A DNA stretch of 64,000 nucleotides, taken from positions 1,426,001 through 1,490,000 of the forward strand of contig OZ244980.1 of NCBI GenBank assembly GCA_965223035.1. Reading direction: 5' to 3'. The notes below the pieces were generated by a model. The model worked only from the letters and a program-made list of their open reading frames with translations, searched no databases and was not told where the DNA came from. Position 1 is the first letter of the stretch, and each line of letters starts with the position of its first letter. The DNA is from CAMDPA01 sp965223035 (GTDB taxonomy: Bacteria > Pseudomonadota > Alphaproteobacteria > Rhizobiales > Hyphomicrobiaceae). The translations under genes and the position numbers were made by a program. Positions 41,998 to 50,652 of the stretch are shown in pieces.

Positions 41998-43956
41998 ATG
42001 GCTGAGAACGATAAAGGCGGGGCGCCGCGTGGATTAACCGGCCCAGCGCTGATTGTGACCACCTTACTCGCTGGCCTTCTGACGTTCGGTTCGATCGCAG
42101 AAGCGGTCGATCTCTATCGGGCGGTGGGTCTGGTTATTTTCACCGAGCAGCGCCTGTTGGGCATGCTCGGTATCGCTTTGGCCCTTGCCTTTATTGCGTT
42201 TCCCGCACTATCGGGCGCGTCACGGACGCAAGTGCCAGTCTACGATTGGCTGGCCGCGCTGATCAGTCTTTTGATTTGCGGCTACGTGACCGTCTCCTAC
42301 GAACGGATCTTCGAGACGCTGCACGAGCGGCCACAGGATGCCGTGGCGTGTGCGATCATCATCGTTGCACTGGTCGCCGAAGGGTTGCGGCGCGCGGCCG
42401 GCAACGTGCTGTTCGTTTTCATGTTGCTGTTCATTGTGTTTGGGCTCGCGGGGCATCACGTGCCCGGCCAGTTCCAAGGCCAAAACGTCGATTTCGATCG
42501 CATGTTCATCTACATCGCGCTCGACACCAACGGATTGGTCGGCATCCCGATGGTGGTCTCAACCACCATTGTCATCATGTTCGTCTTGTTCGGTCACCTG
42601 TTGGAAAGCTCAGGTGGGTCTCGCTTTTTTACCGACATCTCGATGGCGCTGATGGGCCGATACCGCGGCGGCTCCTCGAAAATTGCCATCGTCGCTTCGA
42701 GCTTATTCGGCTCGGTATCGGGGAGCGCTGTGTCGAATGTGGTGTCGACCGGCGTCGTCACCATCCCGTTGATGCGTAAAGGGGGCTATCCCAGCCATAT
42801 TGCCGGAGGCATCGAGGCCGTCGCCTCTACCGGCGGCCAATTGATGCCGCCGATCATGGGCGCAGCTGCCTTTCTGATGGCGGAGTTCTTACAGATTTCC
42901 TATGCCAGCGTCGTCATCGCCGCCATCATCCCGGCGCTTTTGTACTACGTAACGCTGTTCGTATTGGCTGACCTGTACGCTGCGCGCCACGATATCAAGG
43001 CAGTCGATAGCACTTTGATCCCCCAAACCTGGGCCGTGTTCAAGGCCGGCTGGCTGTTCTTGATCCCGTTCGCTGTACTGATCTACGCATTGTTCAGCCT
43101 CAACCTGCGGCCTGACACCTCGGCGATGTACGGCGCCGTTGCGGCGGTGATCATCGGGCTTGTGTTCGGTTATGGCGGTCATCGCATGTCGCCCATGGCT
43201 GCCTTGAAGGCGCTCAGCGGCACCGGCTTGGCGGTCGTGCAGATCGTCATGATTGGCGCCATGGCGGGGATCGTCATTGGCGTGTTGAACATCACGGGGC
43301 TGGGATTCGCTCTGACACAGGCCTTGGTCCAGCTGGCGGCCGGCAATCTGTTCGCGTTGTTAGTGATGGCGGCCGTTGTCTCGATCGTGCTCGGCATGGG
43401 CATGCCGACGCTCGGCGTCTACCTGTTGCTGGCGACCTTGGTTGCACCATCGCTGGTTGAGGTCGGTGTCGAGCCACTTGCCGCACATCTGTTCGCGCTT
43501 TACTTCGGCATGCTGTCGATGATCACGCCGCCCGTCGCCATTGCCGCCTTCGCCGCGGCGACGGTGGCGCAGACCGATGCCATGCGCACAGCGTTCGCGG
43601 CGGTCCGCTTCGGCTGGGCGGCCTACGTGATTCCGTTCTTGTTTGTGTTGGCGCCCGAGCTGCTGTTGCAGGACGGGTTTTCACTCAAGTTAGCGCTAAC
43701 CACCGCCTCAGCAGTCTTCGGGATTTGGCTTGCATCTTCGGGCATCGCTGGCTTCCTGGTACGGCCGCTGGGCTGGCTGTACCGGTTATGGGCGATCCTC
43801 GCCGGCATCATTCTGGTGATTCCCACCAGTCGGATTCCCTTCTCGGAGTGGGCCGACGTCATCGGCCTCGGGCTCGCGGTCCCATTTTTGTTGATGGTGT
43901 TCGCGACCGGTAACAGGCAAGCCGACAAGCCGGCCTCCGAGCGGGCTCAATACTGA
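41998..43956 (+). CDS. TRAP transporter fused permease (4TM/12TM, DctQM type)
   Basis: A 652-residue integral protein combining the small (DctQ) and large (DctM) subunits of a TRAP transporter, as usual with TAXI binding proteins. The DctM part has 'GSVSGSAVSNVVSTGVVTIPLMRKGGY' (near 240) and 'EAVASTGGQLMPPIMGAAAFLMAEFL', both diagnostic, plus 'GMGMPTLGVYLLLATLVAP' near 470. It couples substrate uptake to a sodium gradient. The ATG at 41998 is chosen since the upstream TTG offers only seven unconserved residues. It precedes the MBL hydrolase gene. Confidence 0.93.
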   Translation: MAENDKGGAPRGLTGPALIVTTLLAGLLTFGSIAEAVDLYRAVGLVIFTEQRLLGMLGIALALAFIAFPALSGASRTQVPVYDWLAALISLLICGYVTVSYERIFETLHERPQDAVACAIIIVALVAEGLRRAAGNVLFVFMLLFIVFGLAGHHVPGQFQGQNVDFDRMFIYIALDTNGLVGIPMVVSTTIVIMFVLFGHLLESSGGSRFFTDISMALMGRYRGGSSKIAIVASSLFGSVSGSAVSNVVSTGVVTIPLMRKGGYPSHIAGGIEAVASTGGQLMPPIMGAAAFLMAEFLQISYASVVIAAIIPALLYYVTLFVLADLYAARHDIKAVDSTLIPQTWAVFKAGWLFLIPFAVLIYALFSLNLRPDTSAMYGAVAAVIIGLVFGYGGHRMSPMAALKALSGTGLAVVQIVMIGAMAGIVIGVLNITGLGFALTQALVQLAAGNLFALLVMAAVVSIVLGMGMPTLGVYLLLATLVAPSLVEVGVEPLAAHLFALYFGMLSMITPPVAIAAFAAATVAQTDAMRTAFAAVRFGWAAYVIPFLFVLAPELLLQDGFSLKLALTTASAVFGIWLASSGIAGFLVRPLGWLYRLWAILAGIILVIPTSRIPFSEWADVIGLGLAVPFLLMVFATGNRQADKPASERAQY

Positions 43957-43974
43957 ATTAAGGGGATGCGAGCT

Positions 43975-44868
43975 ATGCGCGTCGTTATGCTGGGAACTTC
44001 GGCCGCGGTGCCCGATCCGGACCGCAATCACTCGTCCATGCTGCTGACGGTGCGCGGCCGGCATTATCTGTTTGATTGCGGCCATGGGGCGACCCACCAG
44101 CTGATCCGGGAGAACGTCAATCCACGTGACGTGGACGTGGTGTTTTTATCGCATCTTCACTACGATCACATCGCGGATTTCCCCTTCTTTCTGCTGACCT
44201 CATGGATCATGGACCGCAAAAACGCGCCGATCGTGGTTGGACCGCCTGGGCTTCGTGGCTTCATCGATCATCTGTTTGCCGATGGTGCGTTCGCCAAGGA
44301 TATCGAGGCGCGCACGCAATACGCCAACCGGCAAACCAACGTGCATGTGCTCAAGCCGGATGTCCGTGAATGTGGGCCCGGCGAGGTGTACAAGGACGAC
44401 CTTGTCAGCGTCCGAGCCTGCTGGGTCGAGCACATTCCGTTGGAGATTTCGCCGTGCTTTGGTTTGCGGATGGATACCATCGACGGCCAATCGGTGGTGT
44501 TCTCTGGCGACACCGCGCCGTGTCAGCGCCTGGTGGACATGGCCCAGGGGTGCGACCTGTTGATTCATGAGTGCACATTCCCGGAGCGGGCGCTGGAGTA
44601 TCGCAAGTCGATCAACGTGGGAACCTGGGCCCACACCAGCCCGCTGGCGCTGGGGGACATTGCGGTGCGCACAGGCTGCAAGGGCCTGGTGGCCACCCAT
44701 TTTGGCAGCTTTGACACCTGCAACCCCGTCGTCAGGGAGATGTTGTCCGTCCATATGCCGGTCGACATGATCGGGCCGGCGGCGATGGATGAGGTGGTCA
44801 CCGATATCCGTCGCAACTACAAGGGCGACTTGCGGTTGGCGCATGACGGCATGCGCATCGACCTTTAG
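43975..44868 (+). CDS. MBL-fold metallohydrolase (RNase Z-like), TRAP-linked copy
   Basis: A 297-residue metallo-beta-lactamase-fold enzyme. The metal motif is His60-Leu-His62-Tyr-Asp64-His65; further ligands are likely at 'VEHIPLE' (His about 149), 'VFSGDTAP' (Asp) and 'THFGSF' (His). The start 'MRVVMLGTSAAVPDPDRN' resembles ribonuclease Z/arylsulfatase AtsA-like members, which hydrolyse phosphate or sulfate esters. The ATG at 43975 is preferred to 43966: the AAGGGG site then has a suitable spacing. It follows the TRAP permease, while the convergent neighbour is a sulfatase, so a role in ester hydrolysis of the imported substrate is plausible. Confidence 0.88.
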   Translation: MRVVMLGTSAAVPDPDRNHSSMLLTVRGRHYLFDCGHGATHQLIRENVNPRDVDVVFLSHLHYDHIADFPFFLLTSWIMDRKNAPIVVGPPGLRGFIDHLFADGAFAKDIEARTQYANRQTNVHVLKPDVRECGPGEVYKDDLVSVRACWVEHIPLEISPCFGLRMDTIDGQSVVFSGDTAPCQRLVDMAQGCDLLIHECTFPERALEYRKSINVGTWAHTSPLALGDIAVRTGCKGLVATHFGSFDTCNPVVREMLSVHMPVDMIGPAAMDEVVTDIRRNYKGDLRLAHDGMRIDL

Positions 44869-44889
44869 CGTTTCGGTGTTGGCTGTGAC

Positions 44890-45042
44890 CTAGAGCAACC
44901 TGCCTTTGATCGGAATCGGAACGATCCCGATCAAAGGCAGAAAGTTGCTCTACACTTTAAGAGCGATCATCTTTGCGCCTTAAATCGGAACCGGCGCAAC
45001 TGGAATCGGCGTTGCGGTTCCGATTTAAGGCGCAAAGATCTA
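44890..45042 (+). repeat. Family A repeat, copy A6 (complete, forward)
   Basis: The mirror image of copy A3: CTAGAGCAACCTGCCTTTGATCGG...CCGATCAAAGGCAGAAAGTTGCTC, linker TACACTTTAAGAGCGATCATC, then TTTGCGCCTTAAATCGGAACCG...CGGTTCCGATTTAAGGCGCAAAGATCTA. Lies between convergent MBL and sulfatase genes; the sulfatase stop is its last three bases. Confidence 0.93.
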
Positions 45043-46572
45043 AGCCTCATGAACGGGCAAGTGATCCAACAGCGGGCCCGGACGCGCACGAACCATGTCG
45101 GTCAGCTCCTTGCGCAAGGTCGCGTAGCCGGCGTCCTCGAAGATGTTGCGCGCTTCATTCGGATCGTCGGCCAGATCATACATCTCACCCGCCCCGGACA
45201 GCAGCTCCAACGTCAGCTTGGCGGTTTTGGTGCGTACGGTGCGCAGTTGCAACTCAACGCCGGTGCGGCTGGGCTGTTGGTTCCATTCCGAGTAGGCGAA
45301 CGGCCGGTCCTGATGATTACCGGCGAGCAGCGGGCGCAAGGAGGTGCTTTGTTCCATGTCCATGCCGATGACGCCGGCCCAATCATAAAACGTCGCCGCC
45401 AGATCGACCGTCGACACCGGCTGATCGATGACCTTGCCCGCCGCTATGCCCGGACCTTTGACGATCAGGCCGACCTTGAGTAAGCCGTCGTACGGCGTCG
45501 GTCCCTTGAGATAAAGGCCGTGATCACCCAACAGATCACCATGATCGACCGTGAACACAACCATCGTGTTGTCGGCCAGGCCGCCGGCCTCAAGGCGGGC
45601 CAAAATGCGTCCGACCCCGTGGTCGATGCAGGCGATTTCGCCGTAATAGTTCGCCGTCATCTGGCGCAGCTGGCGATCCGACTGCGGATCTATTCTGGAA
45701 TATTCCTTTCGTAAGGTGCGCTGCCGCTCAGTCTTTGCCAACGGCTCGTTTTCCAGCGAGGCGCGGTGCCACCAGGGTCGCCGATCAAGGTCGCGGACGT
45801 GGCTTTTCGAGATGTCGACATCATCCTCGTGATGCAAGCGGCTCCACGGCTCCGGGCAGTCGAACGGGTGATGCGGGTCAGGATACGAGATCCAGCAGCA
45901 AAACGGGGCTGCGCCGTCCTGCGAGGACAAGAAGTCGACGGCGCGGTCGGTGACCCATGTCGTCGAGTGCCACAGGTCGGGAAGCTTGGAGAACCAGGTC
46001 TGTGATGCGTGTGGCTTGGGGCCGAAATCCTCCGCCCACAGGCGCCAAGCTTCGCCCGCCTCGCCGTGGCTCCAAAACCAGCGCTCGAACTGATGGCCAC
46101 GCGGTGGCTTCTCGCACGGCAGCAACGGATGCCAGTGGCCCAGGATCATGAGTTCGACGTGCTCAAAGCCCATATAGGGGCCGCGCCAATCGCTGGGAAA
46201 CGCAGCCGACTGAGAACGAGATTCGGGTGCTCCGTAGGGTGTCGCCGCCGGGTGTTCGCCAAAGTGCGCCTTGCCGATGAACGCGCTAGTATAGCCGGCG
46301 TCGGATAGCGTTCGTGCCCAACCGGTGTAACCGATCGCCGGGTGAAGGCTGACGTGATTGTCATAGACCCCGTGCGTCAGCGGTAGCAGCCCCGTGAGGA
46401 TCGACGCGCGTGCCGGCTGGCACACCAGATTGGGCGTGATGGCATTGGAAAATCGCGTGCCGGCCGCGGCCATTCGATCGAGATAGGGCGTTTTGACTTT
46501 TCGCCCGGCAAAACCGAAGCAATCCCACCGATGTTGATCAGATGTGATCAGAAGGATGTTGGGTCGGTTCAT
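45040..46572 (-). CDS. Type I sulfatase (formylglycine-dependent), copy 2
   Basis: A 510-residue sulfatase without a signal peptide. The modification motif Cys51-Gln-Pro-Ala-Arg55 ('LVCQPARASILTG') is converted to formylglycine in active enzymes. Metal ligands are suggested by 'ILLITSDQHRWD' (Asp12, Gln13) and 'VVFTVDHGDLLGDHGLY' (Asp, His). The C-terminal substrate domain has 'LRTVRTKTAKLTLELLSGAGEMYDLADDPNEARNI'. The start at 46572 follows GGAG by eight bases; a second ATG three bases earlier is possible. It is convergent to an MBL gene and upstream of tctA. No formylglycine-generating enzyme is in the window. Confidence 0.92.
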   Translation of the reverse strand: MNRPNILLITSDQHRWDCFGFAGRKVKTPYLDRMAAAGTRFSNAITPNLVCQPARASILTGLLPLTHGVYDNHVSLHPAIGYTGWARTLSDAGYTSAFIGKAHFGEHPAATPYGAPESRSQSAAFPSDWRGPYMGFEHVELMILGHWHPLLPCEKPPRGHQFERWFWSHGEAGEAWRLWAEDFGPKPHASQTWFSKLPDLWHSTTWVTDRAVDFLSSQDGAAPFCCWISYPDPHHPFDCPEPWSRLHHEDDVDISKSHVRDLDRRPWWHRASLENEPLAKTERQRTLRKEYSRIDPQSDRQLRQMTANYYGEIACIDHGVGRILARLEAGGLADNTMVVFTVDHGDLLGDHGLYLKGPTPYDGLLKVGLIVKGPGIAAGKVIDQPVSTVDLAATFYDWAGVIGMDMEQSTSLRPLLAGNHQDRPFAYSEWNQQPSRTGVELQLRTVRTKTAKLTLELLSGAGEMYDLADDPNEARNIFEDAGYATLRKELTDMVRARPGPLLDHLPVHEA

Positions 46573-46674
46573 CATTGAGCTCCAGGCGGTCAAAGCGGAC
46601 CTGCGCGAAGTCGGGCAGGATGTGGTTTCGAGGCGATGAAGAGAAAGTGCCCGGGGGGGTCAGAGCGTTGCCGT

Positions 46675-46787
46675 GTGTGTGCGAATCATCCCGCTCTTCC
46701 ACCCGGCCACTCACGACATCGTGCCATCGGATGGCCGGCTGGGCGAGCGAACCGGCAAGGCCGATCCGCAAAAGGCGGAGATGAAAA
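46675..46787 (+). repeat. Family B repeat, copy B12
   Basis: 'GTGCGAATCATCCCGCTCTTCC...CATCGTGCCATCGGATGGCCGGCTGGGCGAGC...ACCGGCAAGGCCGATCCGCAAAAGGCGGAGATGA'. Sits between the tctA and sulfatase genes, which run in the same direction. Confidence 0.83.
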
Positions 46788-46832
46788 GCTTGGGTGTCGC
46801 GCGGTCCAGCGATCGCGACGTCGCGTGGTGGA

Positions 46833-48425
46833 TTATTCATTGTATTTTGTCTTGTCGCGCGAGAACATGATGATCACCAACACCGACGCGGCGATGAAAA
46901 CCATAGCCAGCGGACTTTTCAGCAAAAACCAAGGATCGCTGCCCGTCGCAGCAAACGCTTGCCTGGCCGTAGTTTCCAGGTTGCCGGCCAATATGAATGC
47001 GATCACGAACGGCAGCACCGATATTCCGAGCCTCCGGAAGAAATAGCCCAGCACGCCGAAGCCCACGGCAAACCAAACGGCGGCAAACTTGGCTTCTTGC
47101 ACATAGATGGCGGTCAACGTGACCAGCAACACGATCGGCAGCAGGATCTGTTTTGGGATATGGATCATCATGCCCATCCCGCGCATAAACACACCGCCGA
47201 TGGTCCAGTTGAAGACGTTGGCCATCAACATCGTGGTGAACAGGCCGAAGGCGATCACAAGCTCGGGGTTGACGGCATCGGAGGTGAATTTAAAGACGGA
47301 CGGCCCGGGGTTGAAGCCGCCGATGCTATCCGCTGCGAGGATCAAGAATACGGCTGCGGCATTGCCCGGAACGCCGAGCGAAAGCACCGGTATCAGATTG
47401 GCGCCCGAGACGGCGGAATTGGCTGCTTCGGTCGCCGCCACGCCTTCGGGCGCGCCGTGTCCGAACGCCGGGCCCATCGATTGCGCGCGACGTTGATGCA
47501 GTGATCGGCCAGAGGCATAGCCCAGGGTTGCCGCCAAGGTCGATCCGATGCCCGGTAATGCTCCGATCATGGTGCCGATTACGGCGGAGTTGGCAATATA
47601 GGGCAACAGACGTCGGTATTCGCTCCAGCTTAGGCGATTGTCACCGGACCGGCTGATTTGTTGGATCTCACCAGCGGATCGCTTTTCACGCCACATGTCC
47701 TCGAAGTTTTTGAATACCTCGCCCAAGATCAGCACACCGAGAATTGCGGTTACGATCGGAAAGCCGCCGCCGAGTTGCGAAAAGCCCATGGTCAGTCTGG
47801 GGTAGAAGTCCTCCCCCGTGGCGACGAACGCCGTCAGCATGCCGAGACATGCCGCGATCAAGCCCTTGGCGGTGGAGCCACCCATGACGGCGACAATGAA
47901 TGATAGCGAAAGGATGATCAGTGCCGTTTTCTCCGGCAAGTCGAGATAGGCTTCGACCAAGACGGCCAAGAACGGCGCACAGGCGAACAGGACGAAATCG
48001 GAGAACGTATCGCCCGATGCCGAGGCCGCGTGGGCAACCCTCAGGGCCTTGCCGGATTGCCCATTGCGCGTCATCGGGTAGCCGTCCTGGGTCGTCAGCA
48101 CCGCATCGGGTGTCCCAGCTGTGTTGAACAGAATGGCCGGCACAGCACCGCCGATCGTGGCACCCTTCATGATGCCTATCAAAAAGCCCATGACCGGCAA
48201 CAATGCGTCACGGTTGACACCGAAAACCGAGATCAGAATCGGCAGCGCGATCGCCATCGCCATCGGTCCGGCCAGGCCTGGCGTGGCGCCGATGGCGATG
48301 CCGCTCAAGAAGCCGGCCAACACCATGACGATGGTCACCGAGATCGGAATGCCCAACAGCTCAAACAGCGGCTGGCGCTGAAATACCTCAAGCATGCCAA
48401 GCCAAATGTAGTCCAAGACACCCAT
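46833..48425 (-). CDS. tctA: Tripartite tricarboxylate transporter permease TctA
   Basis: A 530-residue large permease with about 12 TM helices. The family motif 'GIAIGATPGLAGPMAMAIALP' and 'IMKGATIGGAVPAILFNTAGTPDAV' are clear, as is 'ALPGIGSTLAATLGYASGR' in the second half with 'SLGVPGNAAAVFLILA'. The gene starts at the ATG of a TGATG overlap with tctB. With tctB and tctC upstream it forms a complete sodium-coupled importer of the TctCBA type, used for citrate-like and aromatic acids. Confidence 0.94.
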   Translation of the reverse strand: MGVLDYIWLGMLEVFQRQPLFELLGIPISVTIVMVLAGFLSGIAIGATPGLAGPMAMAIALPILISVFGVNRDALLPVMGFLIGIMKGATIGGAVPAILFNTAGTPDAVLTTQDGYPMTRNGQSGKALRVAHAASASGDTFSDFVLFACAPFLAVLVEAYLDLPEKTALIILSLSFIVAVMGGSTAKGLIAACLGMLTAFVATGEDFYPRLTMGFSQLGGGFPIVTAILGVLILGEVFKNFEDMWREKRSAGEIQQISRSGDNRLSWSEYRRLLPYIANSAVIGTMIGALPGIGSTLAATLGYASGRSLHQRRAQSMGPAFGHGAPEGVAATEAANSAVSGANLIPVLSLGVPGNAAAVFLILAADSIGGFNPGPSVFKFTSDAVNPELVIAFGLFTTMLMANVFNWTIGGVFMRGMGMMIHIPKQILLPIVLLVTLTAIYVQEAKFAAVWFAVGFGVLGYFFRRLGISVLPFVIAFILAGNLETTARQAFAATGSDPWFLLKSPLAMVFIAASVLVIIMFSRDKTKYNE

Positions 48426-48997
48426 CAAACATCTCCGTTAGGTGGAAGAATGAGGGTGTTAAAAGGAACATCATAAAGCGCGGCCACCAGAACGGTTGCG
48501 CCCAACGCAATGGCCAGCGTACGCCAGCGCAGGCGACGTTCGATGAAGGTGACGAGGGAACAAATCAAAAAGCTGCCGCCGGCCATGTAGCCCAGGTATT
48601 TCCATGGCACCGTATCGCGTAGTTCTCGATAGCTCGCGCCCTCGAAGCCCAGCCACTGCGCGGCGCCAATGGTGAACGGGCCGACCCACCGCATCAACAA
48701 CATCGCCACCAAGATGATGGCCAGCAGCTTTGCCAAGTAGATGAGGTTATCGCGCGTGACGGTGAAGGTGCTCGCCCGCCGCCACCCCTCCACCATCAAC
48801 ATCACGCCGGCCGCGCCGAGCACCAGCGCCACGACCGTCGGCGCCATCGCATCGCCGATCACCTGCCGGCCGCGTACCCGCTCGATGATCGGCGTCTCCG
48901 TATCGAGCGGGATCCAGACCAGGATCAACAGCGCGGCGAATGCCACGCATCCACACCCCAGGACCAGGTCTGTGCTGGGCCGACGTCTCATCGCCAT
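48425..48997 (-). CDS. tctB: Tripartite tricarboxylate transporter TctB subunit
   Basis: A 190-residue small membrane subunit with four TM helices ('LVLGCGCVAFAALLILVWIPL', 'APTVVALVLGAAGVMLMVEGW', 'LIYLAKLLAIILVAMLLMRW', 'LAIALGATVLVAALYDVPF'). The 'LG..YMAGGSFLICSLVTF' segment is typical of TctB. The stop overlaps the tctA start by one base (TGATG). The ATG at 48997 is preferred to the frame's upstream start at 49108, which would overlap the tctC gene. The sequence between tctC and tctB is 76 bases. Confidence 0.88.
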   Translation of the reverse strand: MAMRRRPSTDLVLGCGCVAFAALLILVWIPLDTETPIIERVRGRQVIGDAMAPTVVALVLGAAGVMLMVEGWRRASTFTVTRDNLIYLAKLLAIILVAMLLMRWVGPFTIGAAQWLGFEGASYRELRDTVPWKYLGYMAGGSFLICSLVTFIERRLRWRTLAIALGATVLVAALYDVPFNTLILPPNGDV

Positions 48998-49073
48998 GGT
49001 CCGCTGTTTCAGAGCGACTGACCGGTACGACCGACCGCGCACCGGCCACCAGGTATCGATCGGTTGGGGCTGG

Positions 49074-50030
49074 CTAGTTGGAAACCGCGGCGAGCAGCTT
49101 CTTGGCATCGCTGATGCCGGTTGCCAGCAGATTGTCGAGCTGCTTGCCCGAGATGGCGACTGGCCCGCCGAACGCGCGCGTGATGAATTGGTTGGCCTTC
49201 GTCGACTTATCCTTGATCACGTCGCCGATCGCTTCGGCCAGTGCGACTTTCGCGCCGTCGGGGATGCCCGCCGGAGCCACGAACATGAAATAGGCCCCGG
49301 CGTTATAGGGCACGCCGAAATCTTTGATCAGCGGCGCATTGGGAGAGACCTTCAAGGGCTCGTGCAAACCGGACGCCAGGTTGACCATCTGGCCGGCCTT
49401 GACGGCTTTGCTTTGCAGACCGGCGATCCAGCCGATATCGGCGTCGCCCGCGTTCAAAGCGTTCATCACGCCTTTTCCGCCCTTAAACGACACGATGTTG
49501 AATTCAACGCCATTGGCTTTGCCGAGCAGGTAGGCGAGGTCCGCCAGTTTCGGGCTCATCACGCCGAACCGAATGCTCTTGCCGCCTTTCGCCGCCTCGG
49601 TCACGTCCTTCAACGTTTTCCAGCCCGATTTGGACAGGGCCACAATGCCCATCTGCGCGCCCGCCGTCGTGGTAATCAGGGTGAAATCGCTGATTTTGAA
49701 CGGGGCACGTTTGGCAGCCACCATATTGTAGCCCAGGCTCTCCGATACCAATATGCCGATCACGGAGCCGTCTTTGGGCTGATCCTTGAGTTTGGTTGCC
49801 AACACCGTGCCGCCCTTGCCTACCACCTGTTCCGGGATGATCCTCCATCCTTTGCGTTTTTCCAGCTCTTCGGCAATCAACCGGGCCTGCGTGTCGGCGC
49901 CGCCTCCGGCTCGGAACGCAATCATCATTTTGATGGGGCCGGCGGGCTTCCATCCGGCCGCGTTGGCGTTGGCGACCGCGAAGGTTGAGGTGCCGAGCAA
50001 AATCGCGCTCATCGCTGCCAATCGTATCAT
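49074..50030 (-). CDS. tctC: Tripartite tricarboxylate transporter substrate-binding protein TctC (Bug family)
   Basis: A 318-residue periplasmic binding protein with a Sec signal (cleaved after 'AVANANA', residue 24). The Bug/TctC fold shows 'IKMMIAFRAGGGADTQARLIAEELEK' and 'VVGKGGTVLATKLKDQPKDGSVIGIL', then 'RFGVMSPKLADLAYLLGKA'. It binds the substrate for TctAB. It is divergent from the MarR gene, 101 bases apart, and the shared region holds an inverted repeat that probably controls it. Confidence 0.93.
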   Translation of the reverse strand: MIRLAAMSAILLGTSTFAVANANAAGWKPAGPIKMMIAFRAGGGADTQARLIAEELEKRKGWRIIPEQVVGKGGTVLATKLKDQPKDGSVIGILVSESLGYNMVAAKRAPFKISDFTLITTTAGAQMGIVALSKSGWKTLKDVTEAAKGGKSIRFGVMSPKLADLAYLLGKANGVEFNIVSFKGGKGVMNALNAGDADIGWIAGLQSKAVKAGQMVNLASGLHEPLKVSPNAPLIKDFGVPYNAGAYFMFVAPAGIPDGAKVALAEAIGDVIKDKSTKANQFITRAFGGPVAISGKQLDNLLATGISDAKKLLAAVSN

Positions 50031-50075
50031 GTCGTTCCTCCCAACTGTCTGGTGAAATCAGCTTCCAACAAATTA

Positions 50076-50089
50076 GTTGACCTGTCAAC
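50076..50089. promoter_or_regulatory. Inverted-repeat operator and promoter between tctC and marR
   Basis: GTTGAC-CT-GTCAAC, a perfect six-base inverted repeat with two-base spacer that extends to 8 of 9 pairs with flanking TT/AA. TTGACC (50077-50082) plus 17 bases plus GACAAT (50100-50105) makes a plausible sigma-70 promoter toward the marR gene; the repeat overlaps its -35. A MarR dimer bound here could block both divergent promoters. Confidence 0.6.
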
Positions 50090-50131
50090 CAAGCTCTTCG
50101 ACAATGGGTGCGGAGCTTGGGAGGATGACGC

Positions 50132-50626
50132 TTGGCACGAACTGCGGTTGCTGATTTGAAACGAGAGCAAGTGGAACTTGGTCTGCAGAGCTTTCTGACC
50201 TACCGGCTGGCGCGGGTCCATGCGAAGCTCAACACGCAGGCCGCCCACGTGCTGCGCGAGCATGCGGGACTGACGTTGACCCAGTGGCGGATCATAGCGC
50301 TGTTGGGTGTCACCGGGGAGGCGACCTCGACCACCTTGACGCGGAGCACGGCGATCGACAAGGGCTTGTTCAGTCGCAATCTGCGGACCTTGGTCGACGC
50401 TGGCTTGGTGGTGGTGAAACCTGACCGTCGCGATCAACGCCAACACACGTTGTGTCTGAGCGCCAAAGGACGATCGGTATACCAAAGGACGCTGCCGATC
50501 ATGCGGGCGCGGCAGAGCTTCTTGTTGGGATGTTTATCGCCGAAGGAGCGCGACGCCGTGTTTTCGGCGCTCGACAAATTATCTGTTGCCGCCGAAGTGA
50601 TGAATATCCCTGAACGACAGCGGTGA
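50132..50626 (+). CDS. MarR family transcriptional regulator
   Basis: A 164-residue winged-helix repressor. The recognition region is 'LTLTQWRIIALLGVTGEATSTTLTRSTAIDKGLFSRNLRTLVDAGLVVVKPDRRDQRQHTLCLSAKG' (47-113), a complete MarR core with the D-R-R-D wing. The TTG start at 50132 is supported by GGGAGG six bases before it; no ATG is available in frame. It is divergent from tctC and overlaps the start region of the next sulfatase gene, so it probably regulates transport and desulfation together in response to a small aromatic or acidic ligand. Confidence 0.9.
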   Translation: MARTAVADLKREQVELGLQSFLTYRLARVHAKLNTQAAHVLREHAGLTLTQWRIIALLGVTGEATSTTLTRSTAIDKGLFSRNLRTLVDAGLVVVKPDRRDQRQHTLCLSAKGRSVYQRTLPIMRARQSFLLGCLSPKERDAVFSALDKLSVAAEVMNIPERQR

Positions 50627-50652
50627 AAAACGACAATGACGAAGAACCCAGC

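Noticed and set aside
48741..49988. 415-codon plus-strand frame opposite tctB and tctC
   Set aside because: TctB and TctC are unambiguous on the minus strand, with signal peptide, TM helices and coupling; the antisense frame has no domain or ribosome site.
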